The notes: generated by a model from the sequence alone, not told the origin. 64,000 bases of DNA from Agromyces sp. S2-1-8 (GCF_021129215.1 NZ_JAJOLP010000001.1:1302001-1366000), one strand, 5' to 3'; positions 9,036-18,513 are shown, counted from the stretch's first letter. Made by a program: numbers and translations.

Positions 9036-11047
9036 GCCGCACCTCCCGCGGGTGCGGGCGCGGCAGGAGTTCGCCGCTCCTCGAGGCGCCCCTCGCGCAT
9101 CGTGAGCGCGCGGTCGGCGACGCGCGCGGCGAAGCCGCGGTCATGGGTCGCGATGACGACGGTTCGCCCCCGATCGGCGACGAGCCGAAGGGCCCGCGCG
9201 AGCGCGGTCTGCGCCGACGGGTCGAGTCCGCGGGTCGGCTCGTCGACGAGCAGCGCGGATGCCTCGCCCGCCGCCTGCACGGCGATCACGAGCAGCCGCC
9301 GTTGGCCGGCCGAGAGGTCGCGCGGATGCCGCGCCGCGAGCTCATCCCGATGGGTCGGGTGCCCGAGCAGCTCGGTGAACAGTGCCCACGTCGTGCCGCG
9401 CGGTCGGCGTCCGGTGCGGTCGGCGCGGCGGCACTCGGCCTCGACGGTGTCGGTGAAGAGCAGGTCGTCGGAGCGGTCGGGCACGAGGGCGATGCGACGC
9501 CGTGACGACCGGGAGGGGCGGTGGCCCGCGGCATCCTGGCCCGAGGCATCCTCGTCGCCCGTGCGCACCGTGCCCGGTTCGGTGCCGAGCGCGATCGCGG
9601 TGAAGAGGCTCGACTTGCCGGCCCCGTTCGGTCCGCCGAGCGCCACGATCTCGCCGGGCGCCGCGTCGAATGAGACGTCGTCGACCGCGACCTGATCGCC
9701 GTGTCGCACGGTGATGCCGGCGACGCGCAGTCCAACGCCGGCCCGTCGGCCGGGAAGCGACGCACGGGCGTCTCCAGACGAGGCGGCCCGCTGGCCCTCG
9801 GTCGCGTCGGGAGCGCTCGATGCCTCGACGACCGCGCCCTCCGAGATCTCGAACCACCGATCGGCGACCGCCTCGAACTCGGCCGCCCGATGCTCGGCGA
9901 CGAGCACGCAGACGCCCGCCTCGTGCGCGATGCGTCCGAGCAGTCCGGTGATGCGGGCGCGGGCCTCGGGGTCGAGGTCGGCGAGCGGTTCGTCGACGAG
10001 CAGCAGCAGGGGTTGCTCGACGATCGCGGCGCCGATCGCGACGAGCGTCGCCTCGCCCGCCGAGAGGCTGCGCAGCTCGCGTCCCGCGAGATGCTCGGCG
10101 CCGATGCGCGTCAATACCTCGGCGACGCGGGACGCGACGATGACGGGTGCGACGCCGCGCACGGTCAGCGCGAAGCCGACCTCGTCGTCGACGGTCTCGC
10201 TCGTGAATCCGAGCCGCGGGTCCTGTGCGACCACCCCGACGAACCCGGCCGTGTCGCGGGCCGGCACGGCGAGGCGGTCGACGCCGCCGACGCGGAGCAC
10301 GCCCGACGCCCGACCGCCGTCGACGTGCGTGTGCACGCCGCTCAGGGTGTCGAGCAGGGTCGACTTGCCCGAACCGGTCGGGCCGGCGAGCACGGCGAGG
10401 GTGCCGGGCTCGAGCCGCAGTTCGGGCACGGCGAGCGACCAGTGGTCCGCGCGCTCGCGGTCGTCGCCCTCGCCGTGGCCGAGCACGGCGCCGGTCACCT
10501 CGACGGGGCGGGCGCAGTCGCCCTCGACGCGATGGGTCGCGGCGAAGCCGCGCACCTCCATCGCGGCGGCGATCGCGATCGAGCGTTCGATCGTGTGCTC
10601 GAGAACGGGCACGATGAGCGCGCCGGCGCCGCGTTCGCCGCGGAGCCGTCGGGCGAGCCGAACCCGGCGCACGGCGTCGGCGAGCGCGGGGAACGTCGAC
10701 CACGCGATGACGAGCGCGCGAGCCGATCCGGCGAGGGGACCTCCGCGAGCTGCCCGCGCGAACACCCGCGAGACGTCGACGCACCCGTTGACGACGCCGA
10801 ACGCGAGAATCACGAGCGCGATCGGCAGGGCACTCACGAACGCGGCCCACAGCCCGCCCGTCGTGATCGGTCCGAACATCGCGACATGCTCGAACGGGGG
10901 AGCGAGCCGCACGACCGGCAGGTCGACCAGCACGACGCCGGGCCCGCCGGCGCCCGCGAACAGCACGCGGTACACGACCCGGGTCGCGGCGAACACCGCC
11001 GCGAGCACGAGCGCAAGGCGGAGCGGAGCTGGTCGGAACCGGAACAT
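9032..11047 (-). CDS. ECF transporter fused T component and two ATPase domains
   Basis: 671 residues in one chain. Residues ~1-200 are membrane-embedded (LALVLAAVFAATRVVY; PIALVILAFGVVNG) and carry the T-component arginine/alanine coupling-helix region (AFPALADAVRRVRLARRLRG). The first ABC ATPase has Walker A GPTGSGKST around Lys228, signature LSAGEA and Walker B LLLVDEPLADLD. The second has GPNGAGKSS around Lys478, signature LSAGQRR and ALLVDEPTRGLD. It powers vitamin uptake with the S component encoded directly downstream (4-nt overlap). The ATG at 11047 is the first residue of the membrane part; no strong Shine-Dalgarno sequence is seen. A half copy of the dispersed repeat (11099-11113) lies in the 101-bp gap upstream. 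Confidence 0.88.
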   Translation of the reverse strand: MFRFRPAPLRLALVLAAVFAATRVVYRVLFAGAGGPGVVLVDLPVVRLAPPFEHVAMFGPITTGGLWAAFVSALPIALVILAFGVVNGCVDVSRVFARAARGGPLAGSARALVIAWSTFPALADAVRRVRLARRLRGERGAGALIVPVLEHTIERSIAIAAAMEVRGFAATHRVEGDCARPVEVTGAVLGHGEGDDRERADHWSLAVPELRLEPGTLAVLAGPTGSGKSTLLDTLSGVHTHVDGGRASGVLRVGGVDRLAVPARDTAGFVGVVAQDPRLGFTSETVDDEVGFALTVRGVAPVIVASRVAEVLTRIGAEHLAGRELRSLSAGEATLVAIGAAIVEQPLLLLVDEPLADLDPEARARITGLLGRIAHEAGVCVLVAEHRAAEFEAVADRWFEISEGAVVEASSAPDATEGQRAASSGDARASLPGRRAGVGLRVAGITVRHGDQVAVDDVSFDAAPGEIVALGGPNGAGKSSLFTAIALGTEPGTVRTGDEDASGQDAAGHRPSRSSRRRIALVPDRSDDLLFTDTVEAECRRADRTGRRPRGTTWALFTELLGHPTHRDELAARHPRDLSAGQRRLLVIAVQAAGEASALLVDEPTRGLDPSAQTALARALRLVADRGRTVVIATHDRGFAARVADRALTMREGRLEERRTPAAPAPAGGAA

Positions 11048-11148
11048 CGGGGTCAGTGCATCAGGTCGCTGGTGCGCGGTCAAGGGCTGGCTGGCATCGT
11101 GGTCTCGATACGCGTCGGCGCCGCCCGGCCAGCGGAGGCACGGGCCGC

Positions 11149-11709
11149 CTACTCGGCGGGCGAGGCCGGCTGGTCGTTGAGCGTGAAGAGCAGCTCGACC
11201 GCGTCGCCCGGCGCCAGCTCGAGCGTCGGCAGGCCCTCCTGCGCGTAACCCCATTCGCCGCCGCCGCTGCGCTGCCAGAGCGACCAGTACGCGAACGCCG
11301 CGGGCATCGAGGCGCAGGTCTCGTGATACTCGGTGCCGTCGGCGGCCGTGATGAGCGTGTCCTCCGCGGGCTCGCCGTTCACGCGGCAGACGACCTGGTC
11401 GCCCCATTCGACGGTGCCCTCGGTCGCGACGCCGGCCTCGTCGAGCGCGTCGGCGGCGAGAATCGGCTCGTCGGTGTCGACGCACGCGGCGACGTCGATC
11501 GGTTCGCTCAGCTCGAGGTCGGCCGAGTCGACGATGACGGCGACGCCCGTGCACTCCTCGAGCACGGTCGCGGCGTCGGCGGTGGCTTCCGCCGTGGCGG
11601 CAGCGGTGGGCTCGGCGCCCTCGCCGGTGGAGCCGGACGGCGAGGAACAGGCGGCCAGGGCGAGCACGAGCAGGGGCAGGGCCGCGAGCACGGGCCGAAG
11701 TCGAGTCAT
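11149..11709 (-). CDS. Small lipoprotein linked to ECF transporter (SCO2322-like)
   Basis: 186 residues. Signal peptide with lipobox LALAAC (Cys ~21), then a Ser/Thr/Ala/Glu linker. The C-terminal half has AFAYWSLWQRSGGGEWGY followed by a glycine/proline turn and ELLFTL. This YWSxW...W.Y pattern is what I recall from small secreted proteins encoded beside actinobacterial ECF genes and from transcobalamin-type DUF4430 domains. Probably an extracytoplasmic partner that captures the vitamin for the ECF transporter; this is inferred. First gene of the minus-strand cluster. TACGCT is exactly 6 nt upstream of the ATG, so transcription probably starts at the start codon (leaderless). Confidence 0.7.
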   Translation of the reverse strand: MTRLRPVLAALPLLVLALAACSSPSGSTGEGAEPTAAATAEATADAATVLEECTGVAVIVDSADLELSEPIDVAACVDTDEPILAADALDEAGVATEGTVEWGDQVVCRVNGEPAEDTLITAADGTEYHETCASMPAAFAYWSLWQRSGGGEWGYAQEGLPTLELAPGDAVELLFTLNDQPASPAE

Positions 11710-11857
11710 CCTTCGAGCGTATTCGGCGCAGTCGTGCTGTGACGCCGCGTGACCTGCGGTGGGCTTCTTCCGTGATCTGTCGATATCGGCGCGGCCCGTT
11801 CGACGTCCAGAATGAAGGCGGATGCTTCGCCGCCACCTGAATCGGAAGGACAGGCCA

Positions 11858-12430
11858 ATGCGCCCCATCATCGTGACCGAGTTCATCAGCCTCGACGGCG
11901 TCGTCGACTCGCCCGGCGGCGGCGACCACCCTCGCGCCGGCTGGACCTTCAAGGAGGTGCCGTTCGTCGAGGAGGCGTACGAGCTCAAGGGCACCGAGCA
12001 ACTCGAAGCCGGAGCCCTGCTGCTCGGCCGGGTGAGCTACCAGGAGTTCGCGCCCGTGTGGCCGTCGATGGAGGACGACTTCGCCGAGTACAACGCGATG
12101 CCGAAGTACGTCGTGTCGACGACGCTCGACGAGGCCGACCTCGTACCCGAGTGGCACGAGACGAACCTGCTGCGCTCGCTCGACGACGTCGCCCGCCTGA
12201 AGGAGGGCGATGGCGCGCCGATCATCGTGCACGGCTCGGCGACCCTCGCGCAGGGGCTCGCCGCCGCCGGGCTGGTCGACCGGTACCACCTGCTGGTGTT
12301 CCCGGTGCTGCTCGGCAGCGGCAAGCGCCTGTTCGGCGACGACCCGGGCCTCACGACGAAGCTCGAGCTCACCGAGCACGCGGCCTACTCGAACGGCATC
12401 GTCAAGGCCGTCTACGACGTCGTGCGCTGA
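11858..12430 (+). CDS. Dihydrofolate reductase family protein (RibD C-terminal type)
   Basis: 190 residues, ATG 11858 behind GGAAGG. The N-terminus VTEFISLDGVVDSPGG and the motif LLLGRVSYQEFAPVW are those of the YyaP/YwjB-like group of RibD_C/DHFR-fold reductases; the C-terminal half has IIVHGSATLAQGL and HLLVFPVLLGSGKRLF. These are NADPH-binding proteins usually of unknown substrate, distinct from true folate reductase. Transcribed away from the ECF lipoprotein. No operon partner: the next gene is on the other strand and only 3 bp away. Confidence 0.85.
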   Translation: MRPIIVTEFISLDGVVDSPGGGDHPRAGWTFKEVPFVEEAYELKGTEQLEAGALLLGRVSYQEFAPVWPSMEDDFAEYNAMPKYVVSTTLDEADLVPEWHETNLLRSLDDVARLKEGDGAPIIVHGSATLAQGLAAAGLVDRYHLLVFPVLLGSGKRLFGDDPGLTTKLELTEHAAYSNGIVKAVYDVVR

Positions 12431-12433
12431 TCG

Positions 12434-13294
12434 CTACGCGGCAAGCGCCGCGCGCAGCCCGTCGACGAGCGAGGTCGTCGGCCGGCCGATGAGGCGGGCG
12501 AGCGCGTCGTTCGGCACGTCGAGCACGCCGCGGCGGATTCCGTCGTCGATGCCCGCGACGAACCCCGCGGTGCCCGCGTCGAGTCCGGCCGACTCGAGCG
12601 CGGCCACGTGCTCCTCGGTCGTGAGCTGCTGGTACCGCACCTCGCGACCGAGCACCTCGGACGCCGCGGCGGCGAGCTCGTCGTAGCTCCACGCCGTCTC
12701 GCCGGCGAGCTCGAGCACCTGGCCGACGTGGTCGTCGCTCGTCAGCAGCACGGCGAGGCCCTCGGCGAGGTCGGCGCGGGTCGCGCTCGCGACCTTCCCG
12801 TCGGCCACGGAAGCGGCGATGACACTCGTGTCGGCCGCGCGCGAGACATCCGCCGCGTAGTTCTCGGTGTACCAGTTGTCGCGGGCGATGACCGCGGGGA
12901 TGCCCGAGGCGGCGATCGCCTCCTCGGTGGCGCGGTGCTCGGGCGCGAGCACGAAGTCGGCGGTCGCGGCCTGCGGTGCGCTCGTGTAGACGAGCTTCGC
13001 GACGCCCGCGGCCTTGGCCGCGTCGATCACGTTCTGGTGCTGGGCGGCGCGCTCGCCGAACTCCGAACCGGAGACGAGCAGCACCCGGTCGACGCCGTCG
13101 AGCGCCGCCGCGATCGAGGCGGGCTCCGAGTAGTCGAGGCGAGCGGTGTGCACGCCGCGCTCGGCGAGGTCGGCGAGCTTCGCCGTGTCGCGGGCGGTCG
13201 CGACGATGTCGGCGGGGGCGACGCCGCGGTCGAGCAGCGCGTCGACGACGAGGCGGCCGAGCTGGCCCGAGGCGGCGGTGACGAGGATGGTCAT
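12434..13294 (-). CDS. NmrA/SDR-family NAD(P)H:quinone oxidoreductase, QorB-like
   Basis: 286 residues. Rossmann start MTILVTAASGQLGRLVVDAL, then LLVSGSEFGERAAQHQNVIDAAKAAGV and YTSAP, as in QorB/YtfG. These atypical short-chain proteins reduce quinones with NADPH. Good ribosome site (AAAGGAA upstream of ATG 13294). It is divergent from an HxlR regulator over a 98-bp spacer with a palindrome, matching the qorA/qorR arrangement known from Corynebacterium glutamicum; control by the neighbouring regulator is likely. The last ten residues end in a short alanine-rich tail. Confidence 0.85.
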   Translation of the reverse strand: MTILVTAASGQLGRLVVDALLDRGVAPADIVATARDTAKLADLAERGVHTARLDYSEPASIAAALDGVDRVLLVSGSEFGERAAQHQNVIDAAKAAGVAKLVYTSAPQAATADFVLAPEHRATEEAIAASGIPAVIARDNWYTENYAADVSRAADTSVIAASVADGKVASATRADLAEGLAVLLTSDDHVGQVLELAGETAWSYDELAAAASEVLGREVRYQQLTTEEHVAALESAGLDAGTAGFVAGIDDGIRRGVLDVPNDALARLIGRPTTSLVDGLRAALAA

Positions 13295-13365
13295 GAGGGT
13301 CGGTTCCTTTCGAGAAGCGTCACCGGCTGCAACCGGATGCCTCGGCTGAACCTTCCCCCGAATCT

Positions 13366-13388
13366 GTACCCACTTTGAAGTAAGGTAC
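13366..13388. promoter_or_regulatory. Palindromic operator between QorB-like gene and HxlR regulator
   Basis: GTACC (13366-13370) and GGTAC (13384-13388) frame an inner ACTT...AAGT, giving a near-perfect 23-bp dyad. It overlaps TAAGGT (13381-13386), the -10 box of the HxlR gene, and is 72 bp from the divergent start. Expected to be bound by the HxlR protein, repressing both genes until oxidation. Confidence 0.7.
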
Positions 13389-13392
13389 CCAC

Positions 13393-13761
13393 ATGACGGT
13401 AAGTCTTGCGGAGATCCGGGAGCAGTCCGGCGAAGTCTTCACCGACGGCTGCCCGACACGGGTCGTGCTCGACCACATCATGAGCAAGTGGGGAGTGCTC
13501 GTGCTGCTCGCGCTGACCGACGGCACGCATCGCTGGGGCGAGCTGCGTCGCGAGGTCGAAGGCATCAGCGAGAAGATGCTCGCCTCGACGCTGCGCACCC
13601 TCGAGGCCGACGGGCTCGTCGCCCGCACCTCGTATCCCGAGGTGCCGCCTCGCGTCGAGTACTCGCTGACGCCGCTCGGCGACGACCTCATGGAGCACAT
13701 GCTGCCCCTCGTGGGGTGGGTCGCTCGCGAGGCCGACGGCATCGTGGGTCGAACGGCCTGA
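13393..13761 (+). CDS. HxlR-family redox-type transcriptional regulator
   Basis: 122 residues. The winged-helix HxlR domain covers nearly the whole protein (DHIMSKWGVLVLLAL, RWGELRREVEGISEKMLASTLRTLEADGLV, YSLTPLGDDL). Cys20 in TDGCPT is at the position of the sensing cysteine in QorR/HypR-type regulators, so thiol oxidation or quinone/aldehyde adducts may release it from DNA. ATG 13393 lies 6 nt behind TAAGGT with no Shine-Dalgarno sequence: a leaderless transcript whose -10 box is inside the operator, fitting autorepression. Divergent from the QorB-like gene. Confidence 0.88.
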   Translation: MTVSLAEIREQSGEVFTDGCPTRVVLDHIMSKWGVLVLLALTDGTHRWGELRREVEGISEKMLASTLRTLEADGLVARTSYPEVPPRVEYSLTPLGDDLMEHMLPLVGWVAREADGIVGRTA

Positions 13762-13839
13762 GTCGGTCGAGGAGCGCCGACGAAGAGGACCCGCCTCGAA
13801 CCCCGGACGGCCGAGGACCCGAGCTGCGCCCGCCGCACC

Positions 13840-15345
13840 TCAGCCCGCCAGCGGAGCGACCTCCGCCCCGAGCGGCGCCGCGAAGAACGCGAGCTCGTGC
13901 ACGGCCGAAGCCCGGAACGCCCGCAGCATGCGCTCGCGCACCCCGGGTGTCTCGCGCGACGCCGAGGCGGTCACGATCGCGACCGCCTCGCGGGTCGCCT
14001 CGGCGAACGCGGGGTCGCCGTACGTCGCGAGCCATGAGGCATACGGATGCTCCGGGGCGAGCGCCTGCTCCCCGAACTCGCCGGCCGCGAGCCGGGCGCC
14101 GAGGTCGGTGTAGAGCCAGAAGCAGGGAAGCAGGGCCGCGACGAGCACGGCGTAGTCGCCGCGCGCCGCCGTCGCGAGCAGGTGGTCGAGGTACGCGGTC
14201 GTGGCGGGCCCGGGGCGGGTCGCGTCGGTCGCGGCGCCGGTGCCCAGCCAGCGCTCGTGCAGTTCGAGCTCCCCGACGATCGAGCCGTGCGACGACGTCG
14301 CCCAGAAGGCTTGCGCAGCGGCATCCGGGGCGAGGGCCGCCGCCGTCGCGAGTGCGCGTGCGTAGTCGCGCAGGTAGAGCGCGTCCTGCGCGAGGTACTC
14401 GCGGAACGGCTCGACCGGCAGCGTGCCGTCGGCGAGCCCGCGGATGAACGGCAGCTCGTCGATCGCACGACGCACGTCGGAGATGCCCTCCCACCATTCG
14501 GCCTCGACCTCGGTCGGCGTCGGTGCGGTGCGCGTGCCGCCGCGCGACCAGAGCCCCGCGAAGTGGCTGATCGGCCCGTGGCCGTCGCCGACCTCGAGTG
14601 CGTCGCCGTGCCGCAGCGACTCGCGCAGCCAGCGCCGGGCCTCGGCGATCGCGGAGGGCCAATCGCCGAGCTCGGCGGCGAGTGCGGCGATCGCCGACGA
14701 GAGCGAGCATCCGGTGCCGTGCGTCGAACTCGTGGCGATGCGCTCGCCGCCGAACTCGACGATCGTCGCGGAGGCGGCGTCGACGAGCGCGTCGGGGGCG
14801 AGGTCGCCCGCGAGGTGTCCGCCCTTCGCGAGCACGCGGATCCCGTACTCGGCCGAGACGCCCTCTGCCTGGGCGATCGCCGCGGCCCAGGTCGTCGCGA
14901 CTTCGCGCCGGGCGAGCACGGCGAGCTCGTCGAGGTTCGGGGTGACGAGGTCGGCGAGGGGCAGCAGCTCGCGCATCGCGGCCTCGGCGTCGGCGTCGAG
15001 CAGCCGGTCGCCGCTCGTCGCGACCATCACCGGGTCGAGCACGACGACCGGCGGGCGGGTGCGCCCGAGCCAGGCGACGACCGTGCGGATGACCTCGGCG
15101 TTCGCGAGCATGCCGAGCTTCACCGCGTCGATGACGATGTCGTCGGCGATCGCGTCGAGCTGCGCGGCGAGGAAGCTCGCGGGCGGCACGTGCACCCCGC
15201 GGACGCCGCGCGTGTTCTGCGCGGTGAGGGCGGTGATCGCGGCCATGCCGTAGCCGCCGACGGCGGCGATCGACTTGAGATCGGCCTGGATGCCGGCACC
15301 GCCCGAGGGATCGCTTCCGGCGATGCTGAGCACGCGTGCGGTCAT
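13840..15345 (-). CDS. thiD: Bifunctional HMP kinase / HMP-phosphate kinase fused to TenA aminohydrolase
   Basis: 501 residues. N-terminal ~265: ThiD ribokinase fold (VLSIAGSDPSGGAGIQADLK; LDPVMVATSGDRLL; STHGTGCSLSSAIAA), which phosphorylates hydroxymethylpyrimidine twice. C-terminal ~210: TenA/thiaminase II (FREYLAQDALYLRDYARAL; catalytic Cys408 in LPCFWLYTDLG; Glu in SAVHELAFF), which recycles aminopyrimidine from degraded thiamin. The fusion couples salvage to phosphorylation. The ATG overlaps the thiE stop as ATGA. Third gene of the riboswitch-controlled thiM-thiE-thiD/tenA operon; no de novo thiC or thiG is nearby. Confidence 0.93.
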   Translation of the reverse strand: MTARVLSIAGSDPSGGAGIQADLKSIAAVGGYGMAAITALTAQNTRGVRGVHVPPASFLAAQLDAIADDIVIDAVKLGMLANAEVIRTVVAWLGRTRPPVVVLDPVMVATSGDRLLDADAEAAMRELLPLADLVTPNLDELAVLARREVATTWAAAIAQAEGVSAEYGIRVLAKGGHLAGDLAPDALVDAASATIVEFGGERIATSSTHGTGCSLSSAIAALAAELGDWPSAIAEARRWLRESLRHGDALEVGDGHGPISHFAGLWSRGGTRTAPTPTEVEAEWWEGISDVRRAIDELPFIRGLADGTLPVEPFREYLAQDALYLRDYARALATAAALAPDAAAQAFWATSSHGSIVGELELHERWLGTGAATDATRPGPATTAYLDHLLATAARGDYAVLVAALLPCFWLYTDLGARLAAGEFGEQALAPEHPYASWLATYGDPAFAEATREAVAIVTASASRETPGVRERMLRAFRASAVHELAFFAAPLGAEVAPLAG

Positions 15346-16004
15346 CGCGCCGACGCCCATCCGAGCACGAATTCGCGCGCCGCGGCCCGCGGGTCGTCGG
15401 CCGCGCACAGCGCCGAGACGACGGCGACACCGGCCGCGCCCGCCTCGCGAAGCGGCACGACGTCGGCGAGGCCGACGCCGCCGATCGCCACGCACGGCAG
15501 TTCGGTCGCCGCGGCGACCCGGGCGAAGCCGTCGACGCCGAGCGCCGGCGGATGGTCGGGCTTCGTCGACGTCGGCCGGATCACCCCGACCCCGAGGTAG
15601 TCGACGGTGCCGCGCGGCAGCCGGTCGACCGCGTCGAGGTGGGCGGCGCCGTTCGCGGTGAGCCCCACGATCGCCTCGGCGCCGAGCCGTTCGCGGGCGA
15701 CCACGACCGTCGCGTCGCCCTGCCCGAGATGCACGCCGTCGACCGGCAGGCCGCTCGCGCGTGCGGCCAGTGCGACGTCGAGCCGGTCGTTGACGAGCAG
15801 GGCGGCGCGCCCGTCGATCGCGGCGGCGAGCGCCTCGAGCTGGGCGAGCAGCGAGGACGCCTCGGCGCCCTTGTCTCGCAGTTGCACGACCCGCACGCCG
15901 CCGGCCACGGCCTCGGAGACCACCTCGACGATGCCGCGCGCGCCGCAGAGCGCCGGATCGGTGACGAGGTAGAGCGAGAGGTCGAGTGCCGTGCGGGCGC
16001 TCAC
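15342..16004 (-). CDS. thiE: Thiamin-phosphate synthase
   Basis: 220 residues from GTG 16004, overlapping the thiM stop as GTGA. TIM-barrel landmarks: [44 protein letters not shown] and CVAIGGVG (phosphate loop). It joins HMP-PP from ThiD with thiazole phosphate from ThiM to give thiamin phosphate. Position between thiM and thiD/tenA with 4-nt overlaps on both sides implies one tightly coupled mRNA. Confidence 0.95.
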   Translation of the reverse strand: MSARTALDLSLYLVTDPALCGARGIVEVVSEAVAGGVRVVQLRDKGAEASSLLAQLEALAAAIDGRAALLVNDRLDVALAARASGLPVDGVHLGQGDATVVVARERLGAEAIVGLTANGAAHLDAVDRLPRGTVDYLGVGVIRPTSTKPDHPPALGVDGFARVAAATELPCVAIGGVGLADVVPLREAGAAGVAVVSALCAADDPRAAAREFVLGWASAR

Positions 16005-16924
16005 GCCCCGACCTCGGCGATCTCGGCGAGCGATTCGTCGACGTCGACGTCGACGTCGAGGCCGGCGCCCCGCCCCGCATCGAGAACGACCCGCGCCCGC
16101 GCCCCCAGCTCGGCCGCATCGACCGCCGCGAGCGCGTCGAGGAAGCGGGGTCCGAACGACCCCGGCCCGGCGGCGCCGTCAGCGGCGAGCTCGGCCGCCA
16201 CCGTGTAGACGAGGTTCGCTGCGACGGTGGCCTCGAAGGCGTCGTCGCCGACGGCGAGGAAGGCGGCGGTCACCGCGCCGAGGGCGCAGCCGCCGCCCGT
16301 GATGCGCGTGAGCAGGGCGTCGCCGTTCGCGAGTCGCACGGTGCGCCGGTCGTCGGTGATCAGGTCGACCGGGCCCGACACCGCGACGACCGAGCCGAAC
16401 CGGCCTGCGAGTCGCGCGGCGGCGTCGGTCGCGGCATCCGTCGTATCGGCGGCGTCGACGCCGCGCCCGCCCGCGCCGTCACCCGCAAGGGCGAGGATCT
16501 CGCTCGCGTTGCCGCGGATCGCCGTCGGCCGGAACTCCGTGAGCTCGTGCGCGAGCGCCGTGCGCACGGGCAGGGCGCCGATCGCGACCGGGTCGAGCAC
16601 CCACGGCGTGCCCGCGTCGCGGGCGGCGGCGACGGCCTCGCGGGCGGCATCGCGCTGCTCGGGCGTCGGAGTGCCGAGGTTCACGAGCAGGCCGCCTGCG
16701 ATGCTCGCGAACATGCCGGCCTCGCCCGTGATGTCGACCATCGCGGGGGCGGCGCCGAGCGCGAGCAGCGCGTTGGCGGTGAAGTTCGTCACGACGCTGT
16801 TCGTGATGCAGTGCGTGAGCGGGGCGGTCTCGCGGAGCCGGTCGAGCAGCGCCGCCGCGGCGAGCGCCACCTCCTCCGAGGCATCCGCGTCGTGCTGGGC
16901 AGGGTCGTTCAGGCGTGCGCTCAT
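16001..16924 (-). CDS. thiM: Hydroxyethylthiazole kinase
   Basis: 307 residues. Family motifs: [56 protein letters not shown] with catalytic Cys213. It phosphorylates the thiazole alcohol for ThiE. ATG 16924 is preferred over the ATG at 16933 because the AAGGG of the riboswitch 3' end sits 9 nt before it but directly abuts the other. Unusual: a stretch of five alternating Asp/Val residues ([10 protein letters not shown]) near the C-terminus. First gene of the operon. Confidence 0.93.
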   Translation of the reverse strand: MSARLNDPAQHDADASEEVALAAAALLDRLRETAPLTHCITNSVVTNFTANALLALGAAPAMVDITGEAGMFASIAGGLLVNLGTPTPEQRDAAREAVAAARDAGTPWVLDPVAIGALPVRTALAHELTEFRPTAIRGNASEILALAGDGAGGRGVDAADTTDAATDAAARLAGRFGSVVAVSGPVDLITDDRRTVRLANGDALLTRITGGGCALGAVTAAFLAVGDDAFEATVAANLVYTVAAELAADGAAGPGSFGPRFLDALAAVDAAELGARARVVLDAGRGAGLDVDVDVDESLAEIAEVGA

Positions 16925-16930
16925 CGGCGA

Positions 16931-17036
16931 CATCCCTTCGCTAGTCCGAACTAGATCAGGTTCGACGGGTGTGATCTCAGCCGCTCGTGCTCGCGCCTCG
17001 GCGCGGGCGGGGCGGCACCCCGTGTCACTGCGAGCG
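16931..17036 (-). promoter_or_regulatory. TPP (THI-box) riboswitch
   Basis: Reading the minus strand from ~17036: ACACGGGGTGCC, a variable GC stem, GGCTGAGAT, CACACCCG, GAACCTGATC, TAGTTCGGACTAGCG, then GAAGGGATG. These are the conserved parts of the thiamin pyrophosphate aptamer in order. The terminal element runs into the AAGGG ribosome site of thiM without room for a separate terminator, so control is probably at translation initiation. The remaining ~150 bp up to 17190 shows no gene. Confidence 0.95.
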
Positions 17037-17190
17037 AGCCTAGCGCAGCGGTCGAGTGCGAGTCGGCATCGCAGTTCCGGGGAGCCCGTCGCCCGACCTG
17101 CGGTACTCCGCGTGACGACCTGGGGCTCGCATTCTGATCGGGCTCCGTTCACGTTCGGGGCCGCCATGCGCCGGAAGCGCGGGCCGCGCC

Positions 17191-18303
17191 TCAGCCCAGC
17201 GACCCCACGAACTCCCGCACCCGCGCCGCCATCGCCTCGGGCACCTCGGCGACGGTGAAGTGCCCGCCCTCTGGCAGCCGGTCGAAGACGCGCAGGTCGA
17301 GGTAGTGCCGTCGCGCGAGCGTCTCGGGGTAGTCGGCCTCGTGCCGCTGGATGAAGACGGCCGCCGGCACCCCGGTCGGCGGAATCGGGTCGGGCTGATC
17401 GGCGCCCTCGTAGTACGGACGGAACGACGACGCGATCGAGCGGGTGACCCAGTAGATCATCGCCTCGGTGAGGATGCGGTCGCGCGAGATGCGGCGCTCG
17501 ACGGCGCTGGGGTCGCCGGGCGGGGTGTCGCTCCACTCGACGAGCTTCTCGGCGATCCAGGCGAGCAGGCCGGCGGGGGAGTCGTCGAGGGCGACCGCGA
17601 GGGTGTCGGGACGCGTCGCCTGCACGTGCCCGTAGGCGCCGTCGGTGCCGTGGCGCTCGGCGAGCGCCGCGAAGAACGCGCGCTCGGCCGGTTCGGTGAG
17701 CGCCTCCCGTTCGTCACCGGTCGGGAAGTGCGCGTGCGTCGCGACGATCGCGACGACGTGCTCGGGATGGCTCGCGGCGATGAGGTCGCTCACGTTGGCC
17801 GTGACGTCCTCGCCGTAGGTGACGTAGCGCTCGTAGCCGAGCACGTCGGTCATGAGCGAGTGCATCGTCTCGGCGAGGCGCCGCTCGGTCATCGGGCCGT
17901 CGGCGTACGGCGATGAGAAGGCGAACCCCGGCAGGCTCGGCACGACGACGTGGAAGTCGGGCAGCAGGTCGGCGAAGTCGAGCTGCAGCGCGAAGGTGTG
18001 CGGCCAGCCGTGCATCACGAGCAGCACGGGTGCGTCGGTGCGCTCGGATCGCCGGTGCACGAAGTGCACGTCGGCGTCGCCGACCCGGGCGACGAACTGC
18101 GGATGCCGGTTGAGCCACGCCTCGCGCGCTCGCCAGTCCCATGCCGCCCAGGTGTCGATGAGCTGCCGCAGGTAGTCGTGGTTCATGCCCGCCGGCGGCC
18201 GTCGCGGCGAGTCGCCCCGGAGCCGGGTGCGGGCGAGGCGTGCCCGCAGGTCGCCGAGCACTTCATCGTCGACGTGGATCTCGAACGGTTGCACCTGGCC
18301 CAT
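17191..18303 (-). CDS. Epoxide hydrolase, EHN-type alpha/beta hydrolase
   Basis: 370 residues. N-terminal epoxide hydrolase region ([28 protein letters not shown]), oxyanion HGWPHTF, nucleophile-elbow region YGEDVTANV (Asp expected as nucleophile, though the usual GGDWG is changed to GEDVT) and C-terminal catalytic His in [11 protein letters not shown]. Two lid tyrosines are plausible (YYEGADQ). It would open epoxides to diols; substrate unknown. TACCGT is exactly 6 nt before ATG 18303 and no Shine-Dalgarno sequence is seen, so the mRNA is probably leaderless. The altered elbow makes a different hydrolase activity possible. Confidence 0.82.
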   Translation of the reverse strand: MGQVQPFEIHVDDEVLGDLRARLARTRLRGDSPRRPPAGMNHDYLRQLIDTWAAWDWRAREAWLNRHPQFVARVGDADVHFVHRRSERTDAPVLLVMHGWPHTFALQLDFADLLPDFHVVVPSLPGFAFSSPYADGPMTERRLAETMHSLMTDVLGYERYVTYGEDVTANVSDLIAASHPEHVVAIVATHAHFPTGDEREALTEPAERAFFAALAERHGTDGAYGHVQATRPDTLAVALDDSPAGLLAWIAEKLVEWSDTPPGDPSAVERRISRDRILTEAMIYWVTRSIASSFRPYYEGADQPDPIPPTGVPAAVFIQRHEADYPETLARRHYLDLRVFDRLPEGGHFTVAEVPEAMAARVREFVGSLG

Positions 18304-18513
18304 GGGCCGACGGTACGGCGACCCACCGACGGAGTCGCCCGTGTCCCCCGAAATACCGGCTGCGCCGACCCTGCGCTTGTCGCTAGTTTGGGGGGCATGG
18401 TCGGCCTTCCGGGGCCGCGGGCGCCCACGGGGTTGTGGGCGACCGCCCATCGGAGGGCTCGATCGCTGTGTCGAAACGCAGGTTCTGTCGTAACGAGAGA
18501 AGAGGGCACGACG

